A stretch of 64,000 bases of DNA, from NCBI GenBank assembly GCA_030867875.1, contig JAOWCC010000190.1:1-64000 (forward strand), read 5' to 3'. How positions within the stretch are numbered: position 1 is the stretch's first letter; the number at the start of each line of letters is the position of its first letter. Below are positions 1 through 10,457 of the stretch, one piece after another. A program made the translations under genes and the position numbers. The notes under the pieces are model-generated. The model saw only the letters and a program-made list of their open reading frames with translations. It had not been told where the DNA came from and ran no database searches. Source of the DNA: Actinernus sp. WN-2022. Its lineage: Eukaryota > Cnidaria > Anthozoa > Actiniaria > Actinernidae.

Positions 1-705
1 GATGCAGAATGATGCAGGATGATGCAGGGTGATGCAGGATGATGCAGGATGATGCACGATGATGCACGATGATGTAGGATGAAAGAGGAGGATGAGTTGT
101 ATTTATTTATTTGTTAATTTTTTATACATTTCTTTATGTATTTCTATTTCTTTTTATTAATTTCTATTTATTTATTTATTTTGTTCATGATGGGCCAGTA
201 TGACGCAGACTGATGCAGGATGATGCAGGATGATGCAGGATGATGCAGGATGATGCAGGATGATGCAGGATGATGCAGGATGATGCAGGATGATGCAGGA
301 TGATGCAGGATGATGCAGGATGATGCAGGATGATGCAGGATGATGCAGGATGATGCAGGATGATGCAGGATGATGCAGGATGATGCAGGATGATGCAGGA
401 TGATGCAGGATGATGCAGGATGATGCAGGATGAAGCAGGATGATGCAGGATGATGCAGGATGATGCAGGATGATGCAGGATGATGCAGGATGATGCAGGA
501 TGAAGCAGGATGATGCAGGATGGTGCAGGATGATGCAGGATGATGCAGGATGATGCAGGATGATGCACGATGATGTAGGATGAAAGAGGAGGATGAGTTG
601 TATTTATTTATTTGTTATTCTTTTATACATTTCTTTATGTATTTCTATTTCTTTTAATTAATTTCTATTGATTTATTTATTTTGTTCATGATGGGCCAGT
701 ATGAC
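1..705 (+). repeat. Partial HOR copy matching 4,196-4,900
   Basis: Bases 1-70 are the tail of an array with the barcode CAGAATG, CAGGGTG, GCACGATGATGCACG seen before the spacers at 4,263, 7,146 and 8,411. Spacers lie at 71-205 and 572-703. The array 206-571 has GATGAAGCAG twice, six units apart, then GATGGTGCAG. The same order occurs in 4,398-4,763. The offset is a constant 4,195 bp until the anchor of the second spacer, after which the two copies part (TATGACGCAG here, TATGAAGCAG there). Confidence 0.85.
71..205 (+). repeat. AT-rich spacer, AGTTG subtype (type example)
   Basis: This subtype begins GATGTAGGATGAAAGAGGAG, continues GATGAGTTGTATTTATTTAT, and ends in the anchor TTTTGTTCATGATGGGCCAG followed by TATGACGCAG. 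The inverted repeat ATACAT / ATGTAT lies at 124-129 and 136-141 around the loop TTCTTT. Two bodies exist: GTTAATTTTTT (here, 4,263, 7,146, 8,411, 20,570, 21,862, 27,193, 28,476) and GTTATTCTTTT with TTAATTAATTTC (572, 3,302, 4,764, 6,182, 7,677, 8,951, 10,458 and others). A sub-lineage with GATTAAAGAG instead of GATGAAAGAG occurs only at 11,971, 13,523 and 16,741. Confidence 0.93.
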
Positions 706-1343
706 GCAGACTGATGCAGGATGATGCAGGATGATGCAGGATGATGCAGGATGAGGCAGGATGATGCAGGATGATGCAGGATGACGCAGGATGATGCCCG
801 ATGATGTAGGATGAAAGAGGAGGATGCGTTGTATTTATTTATTTGTTTATTTTTTATACATTTCTTTATGTATATCTATTTATTTTTATTAATTTCTATT
901 GATTGATTTATTTTGTTCATGATCGGCCAGTATGAAGCAGGATGATGGAGGATGACGCAGACCGATGCAGGATGATGCAGGATGATGCAGGATGATGCAG
1001 GATGATGCAGGATGATGCAGGATGATGCAGGATGATGCAGGATGATGCAGGATTATGCAGGATGATGCAGGATTATGCAGGATGATGCAGGATGATGCAG
1101 GATGATGGAGGATGACGCAGACTGATGCAGGATGATGCGGGATGATGCAGGATGATGCAGGATGATGCAGGATGATGCAGGATGATGCAGGATGATGCAG
1201 GATGATGCAGGATGATGCAGGATGATGCAGGATGATGCAGGATGATGCCGGAAGATGCAGGATGATGCCGGATGATGCAGGATGATGCAGGATGATGCAG
1301 CATGATGCAGGATGACGCAGGATGATGCAGGATGATGCAGGAT

Positions 1344-1485
1344 GATGTAGGATAATGTAGGATGAAAGAGGAGGATGTGTCGTATTTATTTATTTGTTAA
1401 TTTTTTATACATTTCTTTATGTATTTATATTTCTTTTTATTAATTTCTATTTATTTATTTATTTTGTTCATGATGGGCCAGTATG
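1344..1485 (+). repeat. AT-rich spacer, TGTCG subtype (type example)
   Basis: This subtype is recognised by GATGTAGGATAATGTAGG, then GAGGAGGATGTGTCGTATTT, followed by TTATTTATTTGTTA. Its CpG in GTCG is absent from the other subtypes. It is the commonest subtype from 22 kb onward. Its right half may carry TTTTGTTC plus TATGACGCAG, TTTTGTTC plus TATGCCGCAG (for example 24,370, 30,992, 32,959), or TTTTGTCC plus TATGAAGCAG (for example 23,839, 30,451). Left and right halves are therefore combined in different ways, as expected from exchange within spacers. Confidence 0.92.
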
Positions 1486-1710
1486 ACGCAGGATGATGCA
1501 GGATGATGCAGGATGATGCAGGGTGATGCAGGATGATGCAGGATGATCAAGGATGATGCAGGAGGATGCAGGATGATGCAGGAGGATGCAGGATGATGCA
1601 GGAGGATGCAGGATGATGCAGGATGATGCAGGATGAAGCAGGATGATGCAGGATGATGCAGGATGATGCAGGATGATGCAGGATGATGCAGGATGATGCA
1701 GGATGATGCA

Positions 1711-1840
1711 CGATAATGCACGATAATGTAGGATGAAAGAGTAGGATGCATTTTTTTTTTTATACATTTCTTTATGTATATCTATTTCTTTTTATTAATT
1801 TATATTAATTTATTTATTTTGTTCATGATGGGCCAGTATG
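1711..1840 (+). repeat. AT-rich spacer, short GAGTAGG/CATTTT subtype (type example)
   Basis: This is the shortest spacer class, about 125-130 bp. GATGAAAGAGTAGGATGCAT leads directly into a T homopolymer of 8-12 and then TATACATTTCTTTATGTATA. The GTATTTATTTATTT stretch of the other subtypes is missing. Members are at 1,711, 3,831, 6,713, 9,921, 11,408, 20,137, 26,758, 40,722, 41,767, 42,231, 43,286, 44,682, 45,807 and 48,696. None was seen after about 48.8 kb. ATGCAT here (an NsiI site) separates the class from AGTTG, CGTTG and TGTCG spacers. Confidence 0.9.
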
Positions 1841-2309
1841 ACGCAGGATGATGCAGGATGATGCAGGATGATGCAGGATGAGGCAGGATGATGCAGGATG
1901 AGGCAGGATGATGCAGGATGATGCAGGATGATGCAGGATGATGCAGGATGACGCAGGATGATGCAGGATGATGCAGGATGATGCAGGATGATGCAGGATG
2001 ATGCAGGATGATGCAGGATGATGCAGGATGATGCAGGATGATGCAGGATGATGCAGGAAGATGCAGGATGATGCAGGATGATGCAGGATGATGCAGGATG
2101 ATGCAGGATGAGGCAGGATGATGCAGGATGATGCAGGATGATGCAGGATGATGCAGGATGATGCAGGGTGATGCAGGATGATGCAGGATGATGCAGGATG
2201 ATGCAGGATGATGCAGGATGATGCAGGATGATGCAGGATGATGCAGGATGATGCAGGATGATGCAGGATGATGCAGGATGATGCAGGATGAGGCAGGATT
2301 ATGCAGGAT

Positions 2310-5183
2310 GAGGCAGGATGATGCAGGATGACGCAGGATGATGCAGCATGACGCAGGATGACGCAGGATGACGCAGGATGATGCAGGATGATGCAGGATG
2401 ATGTAGGATCATGTAGGATGAAAGAGGAGGATGTGTCGTATTTATTTATTTGTTATTTTTTTATACATTTCTTTATGTATTTCTATTTCTTTTTATTAAT
2501 TACTATTTATTTATTTATTTTGTTCATGATGGGCCAGTATGACGCAGGATGATGCAGGATGATGCAGGATGATGCAGGATGATGCAGGATGATGCAGGAT
2601 GATGCAGGATGATGCAGGATGATGCAGGATGATGCAGGATGATGCAGGATGATGCAGGATGATGCAGGATGATGCAGGATGATGCAGGATTATGCAGGAT
2701 GATGCAGAATGATGCAGGATGATGGAGGATGACGCAGACTGATGCAGGATGATGCAGGATGATGCAGGATGATGCAGGATGATGCAGGATGATGCAGGAT
2801 GATGCAGGATGATGCAGGATGATGCAGGATGATGCAGGATGAGGCAGGATGATGCAGGATGATGCAGGATGATGCAGGATGATGCAGGATGATGCACGAT
2901 GATGTAGGATGAAAGAGGAGGATGAGTTGTATTTATTTATTTGTTATTTTTTTATACATTTCTTTATGTATTTCTATTTCTTTTTATTAATTTCTATTTA
3001 TTTATTTATTTTGTTCATGATGGGCCAGTATGAAGCAGGATGATGCAGGATGATGGAGGATGACGCAGACTGATGCAGGATGATGCAGGATGATGCAGGA
3101 TGATGCAGGATGATCAAGGATGATGCAGGAGGATGCAGGATGATGCAGGATGATGCAGGATGATGCAGGATGATGCAGCATGATGCAGGATGACGCAGGA
3201 TGATGCAGGATGATGCAGGATGATGCAGGATGAAGCAGGATGATGGAGGATGGTGCAGGATGATGCAGGATGATGCAGGATGATGCAGGATGATGCACGA
3301 TGATGTAGGATGAAAGAGGAGGATGAGTTGTATTTATTTATTTGTTATTCTTTTATACATTTCTTTATGTATTTCTATTTCTTTTAATTAATTTCTATTG
3401 ATTTATTTATTTTGTTCATGATGGGCCAGTATGAAGCAGACTGATGCAGGATGATGCAGGATGATGCAAGATGATGCAGGATGATGCAGGATGAAGCAGG
3501 ATGATGCAGGATGATGCAGGATGATGCAGGATGATGCAGGATGATGCAGGATGATGCAGGATGATGCAGGATGATGCACGATAATGCACGATAATGTAGG
3601 ATGAAAGAGGAGGATGCGTTGTATTTTTATTTTTTTATTTTTTTATACATTTCTTTATGTATATCTATTTCTTTTGATTAATTTCTCTTTATTTATTTAT
3701 TTTGTCCATGATGGGCCAGTATGAAGCAGGATGATGGAGGATGACGCAGACTGATGCAGGATGATGCAGGATGATGCAGGATGATGCAGGATGATGCAGG
3801 ATGATGCAGGATGATGCTGGATGATGCACGATAATGCACGATAATGTAGGATGAAAGAGTAGGATGCATTTTTTTTTATACATTTCTTTATGTATATCTA
3901 TTTCTTTTTATTAATTTATATTTATTTATTTATTTTGTTCATGATGGGCCAGTATGACGCAGGATGATGCAGGATGATGCAGGATGATGCAGGATGAGGC
4001 AGGATGATGCAGGATGAGGCAGGATGATGCAGGATGATGCAGGATGATGCAGGATGATGCAGGATAATGCAGGATGATGCAGGATGATGCAGGATGATGC
4101 AGGATGATGCAGGATGATGCAGGATGATGCAGGAAGATGCAGCATGATGCAGGATGATGCAGGATGATGCAGGATGATGCAGGATGATGCAGGATGATGC
4201 AGAATGATGCAGGATGATGCAGGGTGATGCAGGATGATGCAGGATGATGCACGATGATGCACGATGATGTAGGATGAAAGAGGAGGATGAGTTGTATTTA
4301 TTTATTTGTTAATTTTTTATACATTTCTTTATGTATTTCTATTTCTTTTTATTAATTTCTATTTATTTATTTATTTTGTTCATGATGGGCCAGTATGACG
4401 CAGACTGATGCAGGATGATGCAGGATGATGCAGGATGATGCAGGATGATGCAGGATGATGCAGGATGATGCAGGATGATGCAGGATGATGCAGGATGATG
4501 CAGGATGATGCAGGATGATGCAGGATGATGCAGGATGATGCAGGATGATGCAGGATGATGCAGGATGATGCAGGATGATGCAGGATGATGCAGGATGATG
4601 CAGGATGATGCAGGATGATGCAGGATGAAGCAGGATGATGCAGGATGATGCAGGATGATGCAGGATGATGCAGGATGATGCAGGATGATGCAGGATGAAG
4701 CAGGATGATGCAGGATGGTGCAGGATGATGCAGGATGATGCAGGATGATGCAGGATGATGCACGATGATGTAGGATGAAAGAGGAGGATGAGTTGTATTT
4801 ATTTATTTGTTATTCTTTTATACATTTCTTTATGTATTTCTATTTCTTTTAATTAATTTCTATTGATTTATTTATTTTGTTCATGATGGGCCAGTATGAA
4901 GCAGACTGATGCAGGATGATGCAGGATGATGCAAGATGCAGGATGATGCAGGATGAAGCAGGATGATGCAGGATATGCAGGATGATGCAGGATGATGCAG
5001 GATGATGCAGGATGATGCAGATGATGCAGGATGATGCACGATAATGCACGATAATGTAGGATGAAAGAGGAGGATGCGTTGTATTTGTATTTTTTTATTT
5101 TTTTATACATTTCTTTATGTATATCTATTTCTTTTTATTAATTTCTCTTTATTTATTTATTTTGTCCATGATGGGCCAGTATG
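2310..5183 (+). repeat. 2.87-kb HOR, copy 1
   Basis: Spacers are at 2,400-2,541, 2,901-3,032, 3,302-3,433, 3,580-3,723, 3,831-3,955, 4,263-4,397, 4,764-4,898 and 5,040-5,183. The subtype order is TGTCG, AGTTG, AGTTG, CGTTG, CATTTT, AGTTG, AGTTG, CGTTG. The next eight spacers repeat that order about 2,873-2,886 bp further on, with the same array barcodes (GATCAAG, GCAGCATG, GATGATGCTG). The array 4,899-5,039 has lost about 5 bases by three small out-of-register deletions that its sister arrays lack. Confidence 0.87.
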
Positions 5184-8055
5184 AGGCAGGATGATGCAGG
5201 ATGACGCAGGATGATGCAGCATGACGCAGGATGACGCAGGATGACGCAGGATGATGCAGGATGATGCAGGATGATGTAGGATCATGTAGGATGAAAGAGG
5301 AGGATGTGTCGTATTTATTTATTTGTTATTTTTTTATACATTTCTTTATGTATTTCTATTTCTTTTTATTAATTACTATTTATTTATTTATTTTGTTCAT
5401 GATGGGCCAGTATGACGCAGGATGATGCAGGATGATGCAGGATGATGCAGGATGATGCAGGATGATGCAGGATGATGCAGGATGATGCAGGATGATGCAG
5501 GATGATGCAGGATGATGCAGGATGATGCAGGATGATGCAGGATGATGCAGGATGATGCAGGATGATGCAGGATTATGCAGGATGATGCAGGATGATGCAG
5601 GATGATGGAGGATGACGCAGACTGATGCAGGATGATGCAGGATGATGCAGGATGATGCAGGATGATGCAGGATGATGCAGGATGATGCAGGATGATGCAG
5701 GATGATGCAGGATGATGCAGGATGAGGCAGGATGATGCAGGATGATGCAGGATGATGCAGGATGATGCAGGATGATGCACGATGATGTAGGATGAAAGAG
5801 GAGGATGAGTTGTATTTATTTATTTGTTATTTTTTTATACATTTCTTTATGTATTTCTATTTCTTTTTATTAATTTCTATTTATTTATTTATTTTGTTCA
5901 TGATGGGCCAGTATGAAGCAGGATGATGCAGGATGATGGAGGATGACGCAGACTGATGCAGGATGATGCAGGATGATGCAGGATGATGCAGGATGATCAA
6001 GGATGATGCAGGAGGATGCAGGATGATGCAGGATGATGCAGGATGATGCAGGATGATGCAGCATGATGCAGGATGACGCAGGATGATGCAGGATGATGCA
6101 GGATGATGCAGGATGAAGCAGGATGATGGAGGATGGTGCAGGATGATGCAGGATGATGCAGGATGATGCAGGATGATGCACGATGATGTAGGATGAAAGA
6201 GGAGGATGAGTTGTATTTATTTATTTGTTATTCTTTTATACATTTCTTTATGTATTTCTATTTCTTTTAATTAATTTCTATTGATTTATTTATTTTGTTC
6301 ATGATGGGCCAGTATGAAGCAGACTGATGCAGGATGATGCAGGATGATGCAAGATGATGCAGGATGATGCAGGATGAAGCAGGATGATGCAGGATGATGC
6401 AGGATGATGCAGGATGATGCAGGATGATGCAGGATGATGCAGGATGATGCAGGATGATGCACGATAATGCACGATAATGTAGGATGAAAGAGGAGGATGC
6501 GTTGTATTTTTATTTTTTTATTTTTTTATACATTTCTTTATGTATATCTATTTCTTTTGATTAATTTCTCTTTATTTATTTATTTTGTCCATGATGGGCC
6601 AGTATGAAGCAGGATGATGGAGGATGACGCAGACTGATGCAGGATGATGCAGGATGATGCAGGATGATGCAGGATGATGCAGGATGATGCAGGATGATGC
6701 TGGATGATGCACGATAATGCACGATAATGTAGGATGAAAGAGTAGGATGCATTTTTTTTTATACATTTCTTTATGTATATCTATTTCTTTTTATTAATTT
6801 ATATTTATTTATTTATTTTGTTCATGATGGGCCAGTATGACGCAGGATGATGCAGGATGATGCAGGATGATGCAGGATGAGGCAGGATGATGCAGGATGA
6901 GGCAGGATGATGCAGGATGATGCAGGATGATGCAGGATGATGCAGGATGATGCAGGATGATGCAGGATGATGCAGGATGATGCAGGATGATGCAGGATGA
7001 TGCAGGATGATGCAGGAAGATGCAGCATGATGCAGGATGATGCAGGATGATGCAGGATGATGCAGGATGATGCAGGATGATGCAGAATGATGCAGGATGA
7101 TGCAGGGTGATGCAGGATGATGCAGGATGATGCACGATGATGCACGATGATGTAGGATGAAAGAGGAGGATGAGTTGTATTTATTTATTTGTTAATTTTT
7201 TATACATTTCTTTATGTATTTCTATTTCTTTTTATTAATTTCTATTTATTTATTTATTTTGTTCATGATGGGCCAGTATGACGCAGACTGATGCAGGATG
7301 ATGCAGGATGATGCAGGATGATGCAGGATGATGCAGGATGATGCAGGATGATGCAGGATGATGCAGGATGATGCAGGATGATGCAGGATGATGCAGGATG
7401 ATGCAGGATGATGCAGGATGATGCAGGATGATGCAGGATGATGCAGGATGATGCAGGATGATGCAGGATGATGCAGGATGATGCAGGATGATGCAGGATG
7501 ATGCAGGATGATGCAGGATGATGCAGGATGATGCAGGATGAAGCAGGATGATGCAGGATGATGCAGGATGATGCAGGATGATGCAGGATGATGCAGGATG
7601 ATGCAGGATGAAGCAGGATGATGCAGGATGGTGCAGGATGATGCAGGATGATGCAGGATGATGCAGGATGATGCACGATGATGTAGGATGAAAGAGGAGG
7701 ATGAGTTGTATTTATTTATTTGTTATTCTTTTATACATTTCTTTATGTATTTCTATTTCTTTTAATTAATTTCTATTGATTTATTTATTTTGTTCATGAT
7801 GGGCCAGTATGAAGCAGACTGATGCAGGATGATGCAGGATGATGCAAGATGATGCAGGATGATGCAGGATGAAGCAGGATGATGCAGGATGATGCAGGAT
7901 GATGCAGGATGATGCAGGATGATGCAGGATGATGCAGGATGATGCACGATAATGCACGATAATGTAGGATGAAAGAGGAGGATGCGTTGTATTTTTATTT
8001 TTTTATTTTTTTATACATTTCTTTATGTATATCTATTTCTTTTTATTAATTTCTC
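5184..8055 (+). repeat. 2.87-kb HOR, copy 2
   Basis: Spacers are at 5,273-5,414, 5,781-5,914, 6,182-6,315, 6,462-6,606, 6,713-6,838, 7,146-7,280, 7,677-7,811 and 7,947-8,091. The copy starts directly after an anchor, where CAGTATGA continues as GGCAGG instead of AGCAGG. The same fusion starts the third copy at 18,609. The array 7,281-7,676 is 30 bp longer than its partner 4,398-4,763, a change of three whole units. Confidence 0.87.
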
Positions 8056-8091
8056 TTTATTTATTTATTTTGTCCATGATGGGCCAGTATG
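7947..8091 (+). repeat. AT-rich spacer, CGTTG subtype (type example)
   Basis: The array before this subtype ends in GATGATGCAC GATAATGCAC GATAATGTAG. The spacer then reads GAGGAGGATGCGTTGTATTT followed by runs of T broken by A. The full 7-bp inverted repeat lies at 8,012-8,031. The right side is TTTCTCTTTATTTATTTATT, then TTTTGTCC and the anchor, followed by TATGAAGCAG. A leader of three variant units (GATGATGGAG, GATGACGCAG, ACTGATGCAG) usually follows. Versions with the T-run expanded occur at 15,225, 16,237, 22,452, 29,077, 46,072, 46,446, 52,807 and 53,831. Confidence 0.92.
8012..8031. other. Conserved spacer inverted repeat (hairpin/cruciform or dimeric binding site)
   Basis: TATACATTTCTTTATGTATA consists of TATACAT, a 6-nt loop TTCTTT, and its exact reverse complement ATGTATA. 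The full 7-bp arms occur in spacers with GTATATC; a 6-bp version (ATACAT / ATGTAT) occurs in spacers with GTATTTC. It sits at a similar place in almost every spacer of the window. Exceptions are a loop change at 16,741-16,875 (TTCTTG), an arm change at 43,711-43,845 (ATGCAT), one extra T in the loop at 29,904-30,051, and the A-run group with its TTTAAG change. No protein is known to bind it; a structural role is only one possibility. Confidence 0.85.
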
Positions 8092-8950
8092 AAGCAGGAT
8101 GATGGAGGATGACGCAGACTGATGCAGGATGATGCAGGATGATGCAGGATGAGGCAGGATGATGCAGGATGAGGCAGGATGATGCAGGATGATGCAGGAT
8201 GATGCAGGATGATGCAGGATGATGCAGGATGATGCAGGATGATGCAGGATGATGCAGGATGATGCAGGATGATGCAGGAAGATGCAGCATGATGCAGGAT
8301 GATGCAGGATGATGCAGGATGATGCAGGATGATGCAGGATGATGCAGAATGATGCAGGATGATGCAGGGTGATGCAGGATGATGCAGGATGATGCACGAT
8401 GATGCACGATGATGTAGGATGAAAGAGGAGGATGAGTTGTATTTATTTATTTGTTAATTTTTTATACATTTCTTTATGTATTTCTATTTCTTTTTATTAA
8501 TTTCTATTTATTTATTTATTTTGTTCATGATGGGCCAGTATGACGCAGACTGATGCAGGATGATGCAGGATGATGCAGGATGATGCAGGATGATGCAGGA
8601 TGATGCAGGATGATGCAGGATGATGCAGGATGATGCAGGATGATGCAGGATGATGCAGGATGATGCAGGATGATGCAGGATGATGCAGGATGATGCAGGA
8701 TGATGCAGGATGATGCAGGATGATGCAGGATGATGCAGGATGATGCAGGATGATGCAGGATGATGCAGGATGATGCAGGATGATGCAGGATGATGCAGGA
8801 TGATGCAGGATGAAGCAGGATGATGCAGGATGATGCAGGATGATGCAGGATGATGCAGGATGATGCAGGATGATGCAGGATGAAGCAGGATGATGCAGGA
8901 TGGTGCAGGATGATGCAGGATGATGCAGGATGATGCAGGATGATGCACGA
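8056..8950 (+). repeat. Transition modules between two HOR families
   Basis: The array 8,092-8,410 starts with the leader cassette of CGTTG spacers but continues with the GATGAGGCAG barcode and CAGAATG / CAGGGTG tail of the arrays 3,956-4,262 and 6,839-7,145, so it is a mosaic. The spacer 8,411-8,542 and the array 8,543-8,950 (GATGAAGCAG twice, then GATGGTGCAG) belong to the family of 206-571. The segment as far as 8,542 reappears up to 21,996 at an offset of about 13.43-13.45 kb. Confidence 0.8.
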
Positions 8951-10457
8951 TGATGTAGGATGAAAGAGGAGGATGAGTTGTATTTATTTATTTGTTATTC
9001 TTTTATACATTTCTTTATGTATTTCTATTTCTTTTAATTAATTTCTATTGATTTATTTATTTTGTTCATGATGGGCCAGTATGAAGCAGACTGATGCAGG
9101 ATGATGCAGGATGATGCAAGATGATGCAGGATGATGCAGGATGAAGCAGGATGATGCAGGATGATGCAGGATGATGCAGGATGATGCAGGATGATGCAGG
9201 ATGATGCAGGATGATGCACGATAATGCACGATAATGTAGGATGAAAGAGGAGGATGCGTTGTATTTTTATTTTTTTATTTTTTTATACATTTCTTTATGT
9301 ATATCTATTTCTTTTTATTAATTTCTCTTTATTTATTTATTTTGTCCATGATGGGCCAGTATGAAGCAGGATGATGGAGGATGACGCAGACTGATGCAGG
9401 ATGATGCAGGATGATGCAGGATGATGCAGGATGATGCAGGATGATGCAGGATGATGCAGGATGATGCCGGATGATGCAGGATGATGCAGGATGATGCAGC
9501 ATGATGCAGGATGACGCAGGATGATGCAGGATGATGCAGGATGATGTAGGATAATGTAGGATGAAAGAGGAGGATGTGTCGTATTTATTTATTTGTTAAT
9601 TTTTTATACATTTCTTTATGTATTTCTATTTCTTTTTATTAATTTCTATTTATTTATTTATTTTGTTCATGATGGGCCAGTATGACGCAGGATGATGCAG
9701 GATGATGCAGGATGATGCAGGATGATGCAGGGTGATGCAGGATGATGCAGGATGATCAAGGATGATGCAGGAGGATGCAGGATGATGCAGGAGGATGCAG
9801 GATGATGCAGGATGATGCAGGATGATGCAGGATGATGCAGGATGAAGCAGGATGATGCAGGATGATGCAGGATGATGCAGCATGATGCAGGATGATGCAG
9901 GATGATGCAGGATGATGCACGATAATGCACGATAATGTAGGATGAAAGAGTAGGATGCATTTTTTTTTTATACATTTCTTTATGTATATCTATTTCTTTT
10001 TATTAATTTATATTTATTTATTTATTTTGTTCATGATGGGCCAGTATGACGCAGGATGATGCAGGATGATGCAGGATGATGCAGGATGAGGCAGGATGAT
10101 GCAGGATGAGGCAGGATGATGCAGGATGATGCAGGATGATGCAGGATGATGCAGGATGATGCAGGATGATGCAGGATGATGCAGGATGATGCAGGATGAT
10201 GCAGGATGATGCAGGATGATGCAGGATGATGCAGGATGATGCAGGATGATGCAGGATGATGCAGGATGATGCAGGATGATGCAGGATGATGCAGGATGAT
10301 GCAGGATGATGCAGGATGAAGCAGGATGATGCAGGATGATGCAGGATGATGCAGGATGATGCAGGATGATGCAGGATGATGCAGGATGAAGCAGGATGAT
10401 GCAGGATGGTGCAGGATGATGCAGGATGATGCAGGATGATGCAGGATGATGCACGAT
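8951..10457 (+). repeat. Four-module HOR, copy 1 of 4
   Basis: The module order is AGTTG (8,951-9,083), CGTTG (9,218-9,363), TGTCG (9,543-9,684), CATTTT (9,921-10,048). The following arrays are about 134, 179, 236 and 409 bp. The second array carries GATGATGCCG and GCAGCATGATGCAGGATGACG; the third carries CAGGGTG, GATCAAG and GAGGATGCAG. The next copy begins 1,507 bp downstream. Confidence 0.85.

Larger units (their letters stand above)
706..2309 (+). repeat. Mixed modules with an aberrant anchor and long arrays
   Basis: Spacers are at 802-934, 1,344-1,485 and 1,711-1,840. The spacer at 802-934 carries GATCGGCCAG where all others read GATGGGCCAG, and it ends its core with ATTGATTGATTTA. The array 935-1,343 contains a leader cassette at 1,101-1,130 that normally sits beside an anchor. 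The array 1,841-2,399 (559 bp) is one of the longest and has several GATGAGGCAG units. From 1,344 on the order matches 45,440-45,936 (offset about 44,096) and 48,324 onward (offset about 46,985). Confidence 0.8.

Noticed and set aside
101..190. TATA-box promoters in TTTTTTATACATTT
   Set aside because: Such strings are expected by chance in a T-rich core, recur in every spacer, and have no gene downstream in either direction.
71..205. Spacer as a miniature transposable element inserted in the array
   Set aside because: No terminal inverted repeats at the spacer ends and no convincing target duplication; the edges are degenerate 10-mers instead. The internal dyad is not at the ends.
3956..4262. 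Yeast-type replication origin consensus in the T-rich cores
   Set aside because: Close matches to an AT-only 11-mer are expected by chance in such sequence, and the consensus does not apply outside certain yeasts.
1..8091. CRISPR array (regular repeats with spacers)
   Set aside because: The spacers are near-identical to each other, the repeats are 10 bp in long uninterrupted runs, and there are no cas genes or leader. The layout is that of satellite DNA.
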